Of a stretch of 64,000 nt of DNA, positions 12,416 to 24,499 are shown one piece after another. The first letter of the stretch is position 1; each line of letters starts with the position of its first letter. The DNA is taken from the NCBI GenBank assembly GCA_022575985.1, contig JAKSXM010000284.1, positions 62,001-126,000 on the forward strand, written 5' to 3'. Below the pieces are notes generated by a model that did not search any database, was not told where the DNA came from, and saw only the letters and a list, made by a program, of their open reading frames with translations. This stretch comes from Anagrus nilaparvatae. Lineage: Eukaryota; Arthropoda; Insecta; Hymenoptera; Mymaridae. The translations under genes were made by a program, and so were the position numbers.

Positions 12416-12784
12416 TTAAGGGGACACAGAACCAAAAAAATTATAAAATCAGTTTTTTTGATTTTTAACAAAATTTATTGCATAAATTAAAAAAAAAAGA
12501 GTCTCATGCCCTCCGCAATAAAAAAATACATCAAATCAGTCTAAAAAAAATTTTAAATATTACCATCCCTTTAAGAATTTTTGGAAATTTGAAAAAAATT
12601 CTAAATTTCCGAATTTCCAAAAATTCTCAAAGGGGTGGTAATATTTAAAAATTCTTTTAGACTGGTTTGATGTGTTTTTTTATTGCGGAGGGCATGAGAC
12701 TCATTTTTTTAAAATTTAATCAATAAATTTTGTTAAAAATCAAAAAAACTAATTTTAAAATTTTTTGGTTCTGTGTCCCCTTAA
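12416..12784. mobile_element. Full-length foldback MITE flanked by TTAA (piggyBac-like)
   Basis: TTAA at 12416-12419 is followed by GGGGACACAGAACCAAAAAA; the right end is TTTTTTGGTTCTGTGTCCCC followed by TTAA at 12781-12784. The arms pair along nearly their whole length (for example GAGTCTCATGCCCTCCGCAA against TTGCGGAGGGCATGAGACTC). About 360 bp between the TTAA sites. TTAA duplication is the hallmark of piggyBac transposition, so a piggyBac source is inferred. The high arm identity suggests a fairly young insertion. Confidence 0.85.
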
Positions 12785-13410
12785 GGTCCAATTTAGGTCA
12801 TTTTGACCTTTTGCTAATATTTTGAGTTGTTGTAAAAAAATAACCTAAGCACTGGCAATCATATTTTTGGTGAGTAGATAAAGAGGATAATGGTGATTTT
12901 CCGCTGTAGCCAATCTCAGGGTATTTTTGTCCATTCTGTTAGTGTTTCTAGTTCTAGTAAGAAAAAAAATTAATTCTAACTATCGGCCACTAAGTTTTTT
13001 GATGCGTAGATTACGAAAATGCTGATCTTCTTGACAAGATATGATCCGTAAATTAGTTAAATTTTCCGCTACATTCTATTTCAAAGCTTGGAAAATTAAA
13101 AGAATAGGTTAAATGTCCTAAAATGGATAGAAGTATAAAAACTAATAATTTTCTGGAAAAAAGACCAAAAGTCTATTTATTACCAGAGCTCAAAAAGCTA
13201 AAAGAATAGCAAAATGCCTGCCCTAAAATGGACAACAGCGGAAAAACTGATCATTTTCTGAAAAAATTTTCATACTCTAAGTACCTAACTGTAATTCAGA
13301 AAAAAGACCAAAAAATTTTTAATTAACAAACACCAAAAAACTTAAATTGCAATTGATCTCTTCCTTTTAAATTCACCACGCACAAGGCCTTATGACCCTC
13401 GTATAGACTA
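12785..13410. other. Intergenic, decayed repeat-like sequence
   Basis: Contains loosely repeated phrases (for example TTTTCCGCT(G)TA, AAAATGGA(T/C)A, GAAAAAAGACCAAAA) that hint at an old degenerate repeat, but no boundary could be set. No gene. Confidence 0.4.
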
Positions 13411-13599
13411 TACCCACATAAAAAGATTAAGCTTACCAGTAAGATTAATGTTAGGTAAGCTTACTCGTAAACTTAATTAAGCTAATAATTAACTTAATAA
13501 AATTAACTTAATTAAGTTAATTAATTAACCTAAAGAAGCTTACAAGTAAGCTTACCTAAAATTAATCTTACTGTTAAGCCTAATCTTTTTACGTGGGTA
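13411..13599. mobile_element. 189-bp foldback MITE with TACCCAC ends
   Basis: The left end TACCCACATAAAAAGATTAA and the right end TAATCTTTTTACGTGGGTA are near-perfect inverted repeats. The interior is a further palindrome built of AAGCTTAC and AACTTAATTAA units. A TA duplication could be the target site (mariner-like), but this is not proven. Confidence 0.75.
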
Positions 13600-13883
13600 G
13601 TCTTTAATTCTACTCCAAAATATTTTTACCTCATTCTATATAAGTAAATAAGAATATTTTTCAAAATATTTCTTCAAACCAAATCTTTGCCTATTCAAAC
13701 AAAATTTCGTTGTGCTTTTTAGAAAGTTTTTTATTTGGATTAAATTGGCATAATCACATGTAAGTGATTCGATTATCCAAAATTTTAAATGAATAATTCT
13801 TGGAATAATTTTAGGCCAAATATTTAAAAGTAAATACAATAAAAGAATTTTACTATTTTTCACGTCATATTTTTTGATAGCAG
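13600..13883. other. Intergenic between two MITEs
   Basis: AT-rich; no feature supported. Confidence 0.4.
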
Positions 13884-14285
13884 TACACTGTAAAAAGTAA
13901 CTTCCTTATATTAGCGAAAAAATTAGAACATTTTCGAAAAATATTCGAAAAATATCGTAAAATTACTAAATTTAGTATATTAACAAAAAATTCGAGTATT
14001 CTCGATTTTTTTTTGTGAATTCGCAAGAAAAATTGATAATTTTCAATTTTTTTTCGAAAATTTACAAAAAATAGTTGTAAACTTCCGAAAAATAGCTGTG
14101 AATTTACAATTTTTTTCGTAAAATCACAAAAAAAATCGAGAATTCTCGAATTTTTCGATAATATACTAAATTTAGTAAATTTATGATTTTTATCGAATAT
14201 TTACAAAATTTTTTGAAAATTTACTAATTTTTCGAAATAATTCTATTTTTTTTGTTAATCTAAGAAAGTTACTATTTACAGTGTA
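13884..14285. mobile_element. Foldback MITE, CACTGTAAAAAGTAAC family (copy 1)
   Basis: Starts TACACTGTAAAAAGTAACTT and ends AGTTACTATTTACAGTGTA. Both arms are full of TTCGAAAAAT/ATTTACTAAATTT phrases, and the centre includes ATTCGAGTATTCTCGA against TCGAGAATTCTCGAA. About 400 bp, non-coding. Sister copies lie at 37773-38170 (complete) and about 45955-46146 (one arm). Confidence 0.8.
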
Positions 14286-15029
14286 GTTTTAGATCATTAG
14301 ACTTTTAATTTACTATGCTCGCTATGGAACCCCATAAAATAGGGAAAAAAAATAATGGGACCTAAAAATAAAAAATGTTGTATAATTCAACCAATAATCA
14401 TCATTTTATTAATAATAAATAACATAAAACCTTCTCAATTCCAAATAAAATGTAATTCAACCTGTCAAAAAACAACCGCAAAAAAGCTGCATACATCAAT
14501 AAATAAAATAGGAATCAATCGTCTACCTGAATATTTTACACCTGAATAAAAAATCACGCATGAATTAATGATATTATCAATATTTTTTATTTAATTAATA
14601 AAGAAATTGACAAGTTTTAAATTTTACATCTGATTAAAAAAGTCTTTTTATATCCTGATGTAAAAAAAAATTAATTTATATGAGGTAACGTAACCCATAG
14701 CCCTAGATTAATATAAAAAGAAAATGCATTAAGCCATAACATTATTACAAACTGCCGGTATACATATTTAAAAAAAAAAAAGCAACATATTCACGTTTCG
14801 TCGTCTCCTTACTGACTTTAATAGTAAAGTTGTCCTCTTCTTCGGTCTCTAAACCAAGATAACAGGTTCGAAAATTGTTTTTCTTTTAATAAAAAAATAA
14901 ATACTATCTCTTCTATACACATATTTCTATCTCTTTCTATTTTTAAGTCACATGTTATATGATTGTATATGAAAATCCTGCATGTGTTAAGTCCCCCACC
15001 GACCTACATGTTATATATGCCATTATGGG
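14286..15029. other. Upstream region of Osiris-like gene A
   Basis: No proven gene. A 64-codon frame at 14355-14549 has a hydrophobic N-terminus and three cysteines, but no splice or promoter context ties it to a transcript. The 3' end probably holds upstream control sequence of gene A. Confidence 0.4.
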
Positions 15030-15066
15030 TATAAATGGACTAAGATATCTGTTAATCCAAGTTAGT
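15030..15066 (+). promoter_or_regulatory. Candidate core promoter of Osiris-like gene A
   Basis: TATAAAT at 15030-15036 lies about 30 bp upstream of AAGTTAGTTT near 15060, a plausible initiator, and about 100 bp upstream of the ATG at 15139. Spacing fits a TATA-type promoter; this is inference from motifs only. Confidence 0.4.
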
Positions 15067-15138
15067 TTAAATCCAGGATTTGGTATAAGAAATGTTATTT
15101 TATAATGGCTAAAAATTAATTTATTTAATAATTAAGAA

Positions 15139-18100
15139 ATGTGTGTTTATTATTTCAAAAAATTTTATTCATCAAATTTTAATAATAAAAATGTGATTAA
15201 TTTATTAAGTGTTTTATTATTATGGATTATTAATGTTAATAGTGAATATTTAAATAATAATAATACCAAATTATTTTTAAATCAATGTAAAGAAGAATGT
15301 GCCATTAAAAAAAGTTTTTATTTTTGTACCAAATATAAAACTTTTAATTGGTTAAATAATGTTAGAGATGAAAAGGTAAATTAATTTCCTTGGTTTGGTG
15401 TTTTTGGTGTTTTTGGTTATATTTGGGAGGTTTTAAAAAGGAAACATTTTGAGGGAATTTTTAAGAATTTGTGCGAGATTCGCAAAATTTATTATTTTAC
15501 TACCAGTTATGTTAGATCTATTAACAAATATCAATAATTTTAGCTAAGGTTTAAAGTTCGAAAATCGAAAAATTTTTTTTAGTTACCAAAAATTTTTTTT
15601 AAAGATTTTCTATTAAAATCTGTCGGAAATTAAGTACCTTTTAACAAAAATAAGTATAAGTTTTGCTAATTTCGTAGTTTTTTTAAATTTCCATACATAC
15701 GAACCATGTAGTTAACAAAATTTCCTTTGGCAGGGTAAATTTTTCCAATTTTACCCCAAAATTAAGTCTTTAACTCATAAGTTTTTGCTTTGCAAATATT
15801 TTCTTCAATAAATTTACCAAATTACAATTTTAAATAAAAAACGGTTCATGTGCCTAAAATTTCACGGATTTCGATCACCCTCACTTTACAGTTATACAGT
15901 TATAAAATTTATCGTACAAATAGTAAAAATTTCTATCAATTTTATTTTAATTATAAATATTAAAGATTAACTTGTATACGCTTTTGATTTAATAGATGCT
16001 AAAAAAATGTAATAATTAATTAGTTACTTCCACTTTTTTTAAAAACGTATAATTTCGATAAAAATATGATACTCTAAATGTAGGTTATGTCTTTTAATAT
16101 TTTTTTTGTATTCACTAATTAAATACATATTTTTTTCAACAAAAAATAACAGTTTATAAGAATTAAAAGTATTCAATTTTTTTATTTACACTTAAACAGT
16201 TTCATAATAATTATTGTTTTTTGAAATTCTAGGAATTTAATTATGGACCATTCAAGATAATCAAGATTCCATCGATACAAAAAGAAAATTTTTTACCAGA
16301 ATTACCAAGGAAAGCAAAATTAAATAGTATTACAAATACGTTACATTTTGTTAGAGATGCTTTTGAAGAATTGATAACCAAACGTGCACTTGTGTATACG
16401 ATTCAAGAACCTCAAGGGGCTAGGAGTATTAATAATGGAATGATGGTTGTAGATGATGATCAACTTGGTGAAATGCAAAAAGCTCGTACTTTTGATGGTA
16501 ATTTTGTTTTAGATTTTAGCATTGTGAAAATTTTAAATATCTCAGGAATTCATACTCTTTTTGTTTATTTATTAACTATAATATTTGGAGGACTGGAGGG
16601 ATATTTTGAAAATAGAAATTTTAATTTTGAAAGAAGGGCTATGGTAGATGGATTTCAAAATTTCTTCTTAAAAAAAATGGAAAATCTTGTTTAAAATTTA
16701 ATGAATAAAAAATTTTCCAGATCTGGATAAGAAATATCTTGATTCCTATAAATACCATTCGATTATAGGGAAATAGAACCAAACAAACATTTTCGATTTT
16801 TTTTTTTTTTTTATTTTCTGACTCCTAATCATTAGCTTTTTTATTGAAAAATTATTGAAAATAAATAAGGTTAAAATTTAAAATATATTAATTTCAAAAC
16901 GTACCACATGACTATACACTGTATGCTCAAAAATGCAAAACTGTAGTCGCATTTAGAATAATAAATTTAACATGAGTTTTAGAATGTTGTTTTTCACTAC
17001 AAAAGGCAATACCAAGGCAATACTGTCGAAATTCGAATGAGTAAATTATTGCCTAACCTTACCTTCTATTAGGGCTTAAATTACGTCAGAAATTACAGGT
17101 TATTGCATTTTAGGAGCTTTAGACCTAATATTAACCGCTTTTACAAATTCATTGTTTACAAATTTTATATTTCCTGTCAATTTATGTGATAATTAAAGAA
17201 TCCGAGTTTACGATCAAGCCAAATAAAAAGTCCAACCAAAAACTTTTTATATTTTGAGGAGATTTTATGTTAAAACAACGAAACTTAAAACTATACATTA
17301 AATATTTTGCTATTTTGAAAGCTTTTGAACCCAGGAATCATGTTCTTTCCTAGAAAATTTTTCTAGATTCTCAACAGTAAGTTTACGAGAAAAAAAAATA
17401 AAAATTAGCCCTATTTTTTTTTTTTAAATGGCCAAAAAACTAAAAAGACTGCTAAAAATAGAGAACTGAAACATAAAGAATAAAAATTTGCAAAGAGGCT
17501 TTTTTTAGTATTACTTTTGGAAAAAACTACTTTCGAACTGATTTGAATAGCCGATCATTAGACTTATACCAATTTAGTATAAAAATAAAATTCAAAGAAT
17601 TTTCAATTTTTAATCACGATTGAATAATCTATCTTATTTCATTCTTGATTTCCATAGCATATAAATTGCTATTATACTATTATATTAAATTATTAAATTT
17701 CCATATCTTATCTGCATCAAAAAATTGTATCATAATACCAATCTCATTATAATATTCTTGTTTATTTAACTTTGGTATCTCTTTAATATTTTCAACAACA
17801 AAAAAATCTTCAGCTTTATTTCTTTTTTATATTTACCTAACACTAAAATTGCCCCAAGCTTTTGAATAAGACCTCCCTTTTATATGCATCATCATCAATC
17901 ATATATTTACAAACATATTGGGTGTTGACTACAGTTCCCTAAGAAATTCTCATAGAAGTCATTTTTCGTGAACATTTTGGTAGAATAGGTTTATTACCGC
18001 ACCAAAATTGTAATACTATTTACATTAAACGACAGAATTTGTATTAAAAATTGGTTTTAACCCTTTTAAACCTGAATTTTTTATAACCTAAAATAATTCC

Positions 18101-19677
18101 AAATGTGCCTAAAAATATTTTCTTTTTTCGTTCTTTAGAAGTAATAATTATGACACCATAGTAAACCCAAGGAAATTTGAAATTTCAGATCCCAAAAACT
18201 TACTTAAAAGTTATTTTATGTTAATCAGATGACGAGAAATATTGCTCAATGATACATTCGGTCAATATTACGCGTATTACTAGAACATAATGTTTCTAAA
18301 CTTTAATTTATCTGTAACCTATTTTTATCCTTAAATTTCTGAAAAAAATTTCAATTTTTCATTTTCCCTTTTTAATTTTCTTCCATATCTATCTCAAAAT
18401 CATCTTCTATTAAAATTCATCTGAAATAAATTTTATCTGCTTTGTCAAATGTTATGATTTTTTCATAGTCACCTTGCATATTTTTCAAATCAATATAAGC
18501 TCGATTGAATTATTATAGATTATAAAATGCTTCTCTTCACCTCATAACCTAATTTTAACTGCTACTTTATTACTGATGGTTGTGGCTTTTTGAAACTTAT
18601 GACCTAGTCTTAAAACTTAATGTATTCAAAAAAGTCGTAAACTTTAAATTTTCTGTTGAATTTAGCCTAAAATTTAAATTTTATTAAAATTGGTATAAAA
18701 TTTTTGGAAAATTTATAAAAACAAACAAACTTGTACAGAAAAAATTTATAAAAAATCAGAAATAACCAAATTTTAAACAAAATAAATTCTTAAATTTTAC
18801 TTTCAATTAAAGTCTCAACTAAAAAAGAATTAAACTAAATAAATTAGATACTTAAATCATCTAAAATTTTATGATATTTTTTATATACATAAAAATATAT
18901 ATAAAATACATACTTAAATGTATGCTGAATATGTAACTGTATTTTAATCTCAATTTACATACGTTTTGATTTCCGGTTAATTTTCCTCAATCTGTCTTTC
19001 CTTTTTTTTATAATATATAATAAAAAAAATGATATTTATATGTCAAATCGAATATAATCATAAATAAATAAACCAAAAACTGCTTCTTAATCATCTACGC
19101 CAGAAAATCTAATTGGGCATAAGGGGGTTAAAATGACATATTTATGCTCTAATTATAAGAAATTTTAAAACAATGAAATATTTATATAAACTCATGATTT
19201 TTATTATTTTTTTATTTTTAGTTGATTCATCACCAGAAAGTTTCAGAATATTTAAAAAGAAAAAGCATATTTTAATACCACTTTTAATATTATTAAATCT
19301 TGTTAAAATAAAAGTGTTAATGTTACCAGTATTACTTGGGATTCATATGATTAAAAAATTATTAGTATTAGGATCTATTTTATTACCAACGATATTATCA
19401 CATTTCAAAATATGTAAGATACCGTATCATCATAATCATTATTTACCATGGGCACCACCAGCAGCACCAGATTTTCCAGATTATCATGGTAAATTTAATT
19501 ATTTATTTTAATTAATTTATATTTGTTTTTTGTATTTTATGTTTTTTTTTCATTTTTTTTTTAGGTTATGGACATGAAGATTATTGGGATAATAGGAATG
19601 ATATTTCACAAAATCCTTATCATAATTACTATTCAGCTGGTGGTTATAGTCCATTTAGTTTATTTAATAGTCACTAA
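15139..19677 (+). CDS. Osiris-family protein, gene A (DUF1676-like)
   Basis: Exons 15139-15375, 16233-16497, 19222-19488 and 19565-19677 join in frame at GT-AG sites to give 293 residues. Order of parts: signal peptide (hydrophobic about 19-31, NVINLLSVLLLWI), a cysteine patch (C50, C54, C63), a charged middle with MMVVDDDQLGEMQKART, then the lysine/leucine membrane block starting about residue 183 (ILIPLLILLNLVKIKVLMLP, then LLGIHMIKKLLVLGSILLP) that marks Osiris proteins, and a Tyr/Gly/His/Pro-rich tail ending SPFSLFNSH. Osiris proteins act in the secretory or endosomal system of cuticle-forming cells. The usual AQxLAY motif is not evident. Which Osiris paralogue it is cannot be told from sequence reading; its place before gene B is a clue for someone with synteny data. 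Intron 2 is 2.7 kb and no exon was found in it. Confidence 0.85.
16498..19221 (+). other. Large intron of gene A
   Basis: 2.7 kb, from GTAATT to TTTTTAG. AT-rich; no transposon or exon recognised. The short frame 19173-19221 just before the acceptor is intron translated by chance. Confidence 0.5.
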
Positions 19678-20154
19678 AAAAAATTTGCTTTATTTTTTTT
19701 AAATTATTCAGTATCAAATATTAAATTTTTGGGATGCTTATAGCTGTATAGTTACAAATCCAAGGTCAAAAAAATAAAAAATGACCCAAATCACATTTAA
19801 ACTGTAAATTGAAGCATTATTTTTTCAATTATTTTCCAACAGTGAAATTAAATTGAAAGAAAAATTGTATATCAACAAATTAAATATATGTTAAAATCTA
19901 CTGGAAATAAGAAACAAGAAATTTTTTATTTTCAGTAGATTATTTATAAATTAAATAAGTGGGTTGGGTACTTAAAAGCATTACAACAATTAAATTATCA
20001 TCAAAAAATGGATTTTTTCAGGCCTAATTTTCAGCAAAATTTTTAAGTTAAGGAATCCACTATGTTGAATAAATGTCATTATGTTAAAACTATATTTTTA
20101 ATAATTTAAAATTTTTTTTACATTTAAGCAAAAAGGCTTAATATAAAATTTTTT
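19678..20154. other. 3' flank of gene A, nothing further
   Basis: Probable 3' UTR. Contains an inverted pair near 19900-19940, ATCTACTGGAAATAAGAAAC against TTTTTATTTTCAGTAGAT. No gene. Confidence 0.4.
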
Positions 20155-20965
20155 AAGGTAAAGTTTGGAACAACAAATTACACCAAATGGTTATTGGTCA
20201 GTTTATTATGTTGCAAAAACATCTTGACCACCCTCCATTCATGCCAATGGGTCTTTCGAGCCTAGAAACACAGGACTCAATACTATAAGTGCTTTTGTTG
20301 TAATCTAAAGATTACTGCACTGAAAAAAAATCCGCTTGCCGCAAGCGAAATTTTTTTATCTCGTCAAATGATTAAAAATGACTTGAAACGTAAAGAAAAT
20401 TTTAAAAAAATGTTTCTTCTGCTTACTTGGGATATATCCCAAGCATATATTATGCGTGTATCGGTATGATGAAACTGGACAAGTTTTTTTAAAATAGAAA
20501 AGAAAAATATTTAAAAAAATTTCTTTTTTGTTTCAAGTCATTTGCAATCGTTTGGCGAGATAAAAAAATTCCAATTACATCTAATTAGTCTCATTTTTTT
20601 GGGTAATTGTTACCTTGCAAGCCTCGTAAACCGAAATTTTTTAACACTAATTCTATTACCGTTATAACCAGTAAATCAAATGCCCATTTGCAGTCTAAAA
20701 TTGTAATTTTTGTTTAATTGGCTATATCTGTAAGAGAATTAGTGATAAAAATGTGCTTTATAGGTCTTGAAAGGTGACATTTACATGAAAAAATAAGACC
20801 AACCAGAAGTGTTTTTTTTAACTTGCAAGGTTGCAGCGTTATAATAAAAATTACTGCGTTTCTAGAACCACAATGCCCATTGGTACAAACGGCGGGGGGT
20901 TGGCAGGTTGTTTCAACACAATAAAATGATCCGGAATCATTTTTTGCAATTTGGTGTTGGACTGA
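20155..20965. mobile_element. Foldback element interrupted by a CACTGAAAA-family MITE
   Basis: Left arm (about 20155-20300) contains GGTCAGTTTATTATGTTGCA, ACCACCCTCC and CCAATGGG; right arm (about 20820-20965) mirrors them with CCCATTGG, GGGGGGTTGG and TTTCAACACAATAAAATGATC. Between them at 20318 begins CACTGAAAAAAAATCCGCTT with family interior strings (TGACTTGAAACGTAAAGAAA, ATTTGCAATCGTTTGGCGAG), so one element lies within another. Outer limits are approximate. Confidence 0.6.
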
Positions 20966-21104
20966 AAAAAATTCATTTTTACATTGAAAAATGTTGATAT
21001 TCTAATAATTTTGCGGTCACTGCAAAAAATAAATTTTCAATTTAAAAAATTTTTTTATTGCAGTGTTTGAATCGGTAAAACAATAACATTTTTAGTAATA
21101 TAGT

Positions 21105-21125
21105 TATTTATTTATTTATTTATTT
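21105..21125. repeat. TTTA microsatellite
   Basis: About five TTTA units; a longer TTTA run is at 48162-48195. Confidence 0.8.
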
Positions 21126-21750
21126 GCATTTTAAGGCTTAAAAAAACTGTAGACTGTTTAGGATTAAATTTTATTAATAATTATAATTTGCAATAAAATA
21201 AAATATTTTTTTTTATCAATATTAAATTAACTTTTATTTTTATTACGTATTAATTTGTACGATAAAAATAATTTTTTAATATTTATTTAATTATGTTTAT
21301 AAAATAAGTACCTATTAAAATATAGTATAGTTTATGTAATTTAAATATAAATAAATTATTTTTTAATTAAAATTTTACTTATATTCATCAGTAAAACCAT
21401 ACCTACATTTTATACAACTACATTTACCACAACTGAATAAATTATTCTTATCTTGGTCACTGATAGTTTTTCTCAATTAGAAGAATTTGAAGCATAAGTC
21501 GATACCTACTGATTATCCCTGCTACTTTTTTATACCACCGAAAATATTACTCGATTAATTTTAATAAAATTAATTAATTTACGAAAACAGATTATAGCAA
21601 GTTTGTAAGTATATGAAAAAGAATGTGAGTATGACATCGTTTTAATGTTCATTAGTAATATAATAAACTAGCTGTAAATTTAATATTCTTTTAAAAAGCT
21701 TTAAAACGGCCCTTGTAAATATTAACATGGAATATGTTCATACGGAGAGG
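21126..21750. other. Intergenic, nothing recognised
   Basis: AT-rich; no supported feature. Confidence 0.4.
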
Positions 21751-22420
21751 TATTTGAAAAAAAACCCGAACCCAGGGGGGAAGGGGGTTAATTGGGATCA
21801 GAAAATTTTATTTAGGGATGTTTAAAAAGGCCCCAAATTCGGGGTTGAGAGTGAATAAGTGACGTTTTTAAGGAGGGGGGTGTCAAATGGGCTTAAAATA
21901 TTTTAACATTTTCATAGAGAGAGGGGGGGGGGGTGCCATTCATTGGTCATTACTGTCGAAGTCAATCCGTGGCATCAATTTTCAGAACTCTGAAAATTAC
22001 AGGAATATTATAAGTATAAAAATTTTCCGTTGCAGAATAATAAAAACTAGAAGGGTTGGAAAACAGAATCGTTAAAATTCTTAAATACCAGTGCAGATAT
22101 GACAAAATATCAGAAATAAATATTTTTAAAATAACAAAAATTTACATCTAATACAAGGTTTTATAGAATGAATTTCAGTATTCATACTATTTGGTACTTC
22201 GATGAATTCTGATTTTACAAATTCGAAATAGAATTTTTTCTGCAAAATTTATTTCAGGGTCTTTTTTCAAAAAATCTAGTCTTCTGCAAGCGGAAAACTG
22301 CCACGAATGGACAACGGCAATATTGACCAATGATTGGTGTCCGAAAGGGGTATTTACAAAAGGTCCAAAATTCAGGGTGGGTTATTGTGTAAAAATTACT
22401 TTTTTATGGGTAAGGGTCAA
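21751..22420. repeat. Dispersed G-rich repeat with internal inverted pair
   Basis: Stands out by G runs (GAGAGGGGGGGGGG near 21917). GTGCCATTCATTGGTCATTACT (about 21934) is mirrored by ATTGACCAATGATTGGTGTC (about 22320). TTTAAAAAGGCCCCAAATTC near 21820 and TTTACAAAAGGTCCAAAATT near 22352 are in direct orientation. Related to the hairpin centre at 10031-10177. Boundaries uncertain; the overlapping frame 21887-22075 is not a gene. Confidence 0.5.
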
Positions 22421-22479
22421 CAGATTTAGAACACTTTAGGTTTATGAGCTAAGAATAATTTTATTTTAGCAACTTATTC

Positions 22480-22830
22480 CGGTTTCAGGAACTATAATAA
22501 TTATACTCCAATCAAATTCTGGGGCCACTGGCTGTCATGAGCTTTGATCTACAGTAGGTTTTTTGGGTCACTGATCAAGCATTTCAAGGATTTTTTATGA
22601 CAAATTAATATTTCATCCTAGTTAGAATTGTTAGCAAAAACTATCTCTAACAAAGGTATTTTATTTTTGCTATTTTTGCTCTTTCAGTGTTCATATTTGG
22701 TCCCCATGGGTTTTTAAAGTTCGAATGCATAAAAAATAATTCTCTATAGGGGTAGTTTCTGCAAAATTAAGGGTGTTCCATCAATTTCTCCCGTAAAAAG
22801 CCCCGAAATTCGTGATAAGTTAAAACTGTT
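22480..22830. repeat. Dispersed repeat, GGGTCACTGATCACGAA family (copy 1)
   Basis: Carries TCTACAGTAGGTTTTTTGGG, TCACTGATCAAGC and a late CCCCGAAATTCGTGAT. Similar sequence at about 38930-39240, 54785-55530 (two facing arms) and 61660-61985 shows a family of several hundred bp. Origin unknown; no protein seen. Confidence 0.55.
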
Positions 22831-24000
22831 AACAGTCGAACCAGTTATAAGATTTTTTCTTAAAAACAGCAGGTGAAAATTAGTAAATCTACCACTATAA
22901 AATAAAATCCAAGTACTTCCTCACAAATTTTGGAGTTCATTTTAAAAATTGTTTAACTCGTTTAAAGCTTTTTGAAAAAATATTAAAATAAAAATATTAA
23001 ATAAAAATTATGAAAAATGTATATCGTTAACTAAATAATATGAATAATATAAAAAACGAATTTTTTGTTATAAAAATAGACTGGGGTTAAACAGAAGGAG
23101 TAGAATAATAAGAAAACGGAAATAATAAAAATTAAATAAAACATTTTTTAAACCGAAAGCACTTGAACATTTAGATATATGTTAAAAATCATATAGAAGA
23201 GTTTAGGGACCGACAAATAAATTATTTTGAAAATTTATAGATTCAGAGTATTTAATAATGAGTAATAAGTTTCATATTAAAAAATAGTCATTAAAAATGT
23301 ACGTTAGAGTTACAAACTTTATATTTTGTTTATATTATGTTCCTTCGTATAAAAAAATCTAGCACTTGTAAAAAATTTTTTAAAAGCTCAAAGATTAGTA
23401 TAAGATCGTTACTCAGTGAAGAATATTGTATATTCTTTACTTTAAAATATTTAATAAGGTAATGTTTAATTTTTAAATTTGGAATTATGTAAAAAAAGTT
23501 TTTATAAAATTGTAAAATATTGTAAATTTTTAGCCTTGATAATGAAGACTGAAGGTCTTCGAAACGTGGGCAATTTATTGAAAAAATAAAGCAAATTGTT
23601 AGCTCAGAAATCAAATATTTTTATTTAATAATAAAATTTATTACTGTTACATGAAACATTGTAACATATTAGCTTCTGGATCTAATAATAATGCATTATT
23701 AATAATAACGTTTATTGTTATAAGCTATAATGTTTATTATTCTTTATTAAAAATGCAATGTAATTCTTTGGTAGCTAATAAATCAAAACTCAAATTTTTA
23801 TAAAATTATTTTTTCAATATTTACATAAAACTTAAAATTTATTTTTAAGTACTCAGTTAGGTGAGTACATTGTAAAAAATTTTGCATTAAAAATTGCTAA
23901 TGCTAAATAATAAATCAGAATTTTGATTCGTCGACAGAAAAAATCTGAAAATAAAAAAAATTATGTAAATTAAAAAAAAAAAAAAAAAAAATTTGTTTTA
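22831..24000. other. Intergenic, nothing recognised
   Basis: AT-rich, with A17-type runs near 23970. No gene. Confidence 0.4.
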
Positions 24001-24009
24001 AATACCTTT

Positions 24010-24200
24010 AAAAAATTGTTTACCAGCAAAAAGTACATGTAAAATACCATCTTTTAAGGCCAATTGGAAGAAAAATGAAGAAGAAATTCGGATTTGAAAT
24101 TTCCACTAGTTTTCCCGATTATTCGATTTTTTTCGAGATTTTTCCGAAAAACTAATCGCAGAATCGTTTTTAGTGGGAAAGGCTATTCCCGGATAATTAT
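24010..24200 (+). repeat. Dispersed repeat R24/R56 (copy 1)
   Basis: TTTACCAGCAAAAAGTACAT, then TTTTAAGGCCAATTGG, GGATTTGAAATTTCC and TTTTTCGAGATTTTTCCG. The reverse complement of about 55920-56110 gives the same order of phrases (TTTACCAACAAAAAGTACAC and on), so these are two inverted copies of one unnamed repeat about 32 kb apart. Confidence 0.6.
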
Positions 24201-24499
24201 AGTGATTTTGCCCCCAGAACCAAATCTAGCCTAAGTAGTAGCATCGAGAAAGTGTATCCTCAATATCTCAAAACCTACTTGATGAATCAAAAATCCCTTA
24301 GACCAAATTTTTTGAAATCAGATCTAGTTGCAGAGTTCTCAACTTCAAGTGATTTCATCAAGTCCTTGCAGAGAAATGTCCAAAAAACTTATTTCAGATA
24401 TAAAAAAAAATCATGAAAAAAATATTCCCTTAAAAAAGAATTGGTTTTCAATTTAATACATCCAAAATGACCTAAAATAACAAAATTAATTGGAATTTA

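Noticed and set aside
14355..14549. 64-codon frame with hydrophobic N-terminus and cysteines upstream of gene A
   Set aside because: No promoter, splice partner or family likeness; composition matches chance frames in AT-rich DNA. Might be a small secreted peptide, but unsupported.
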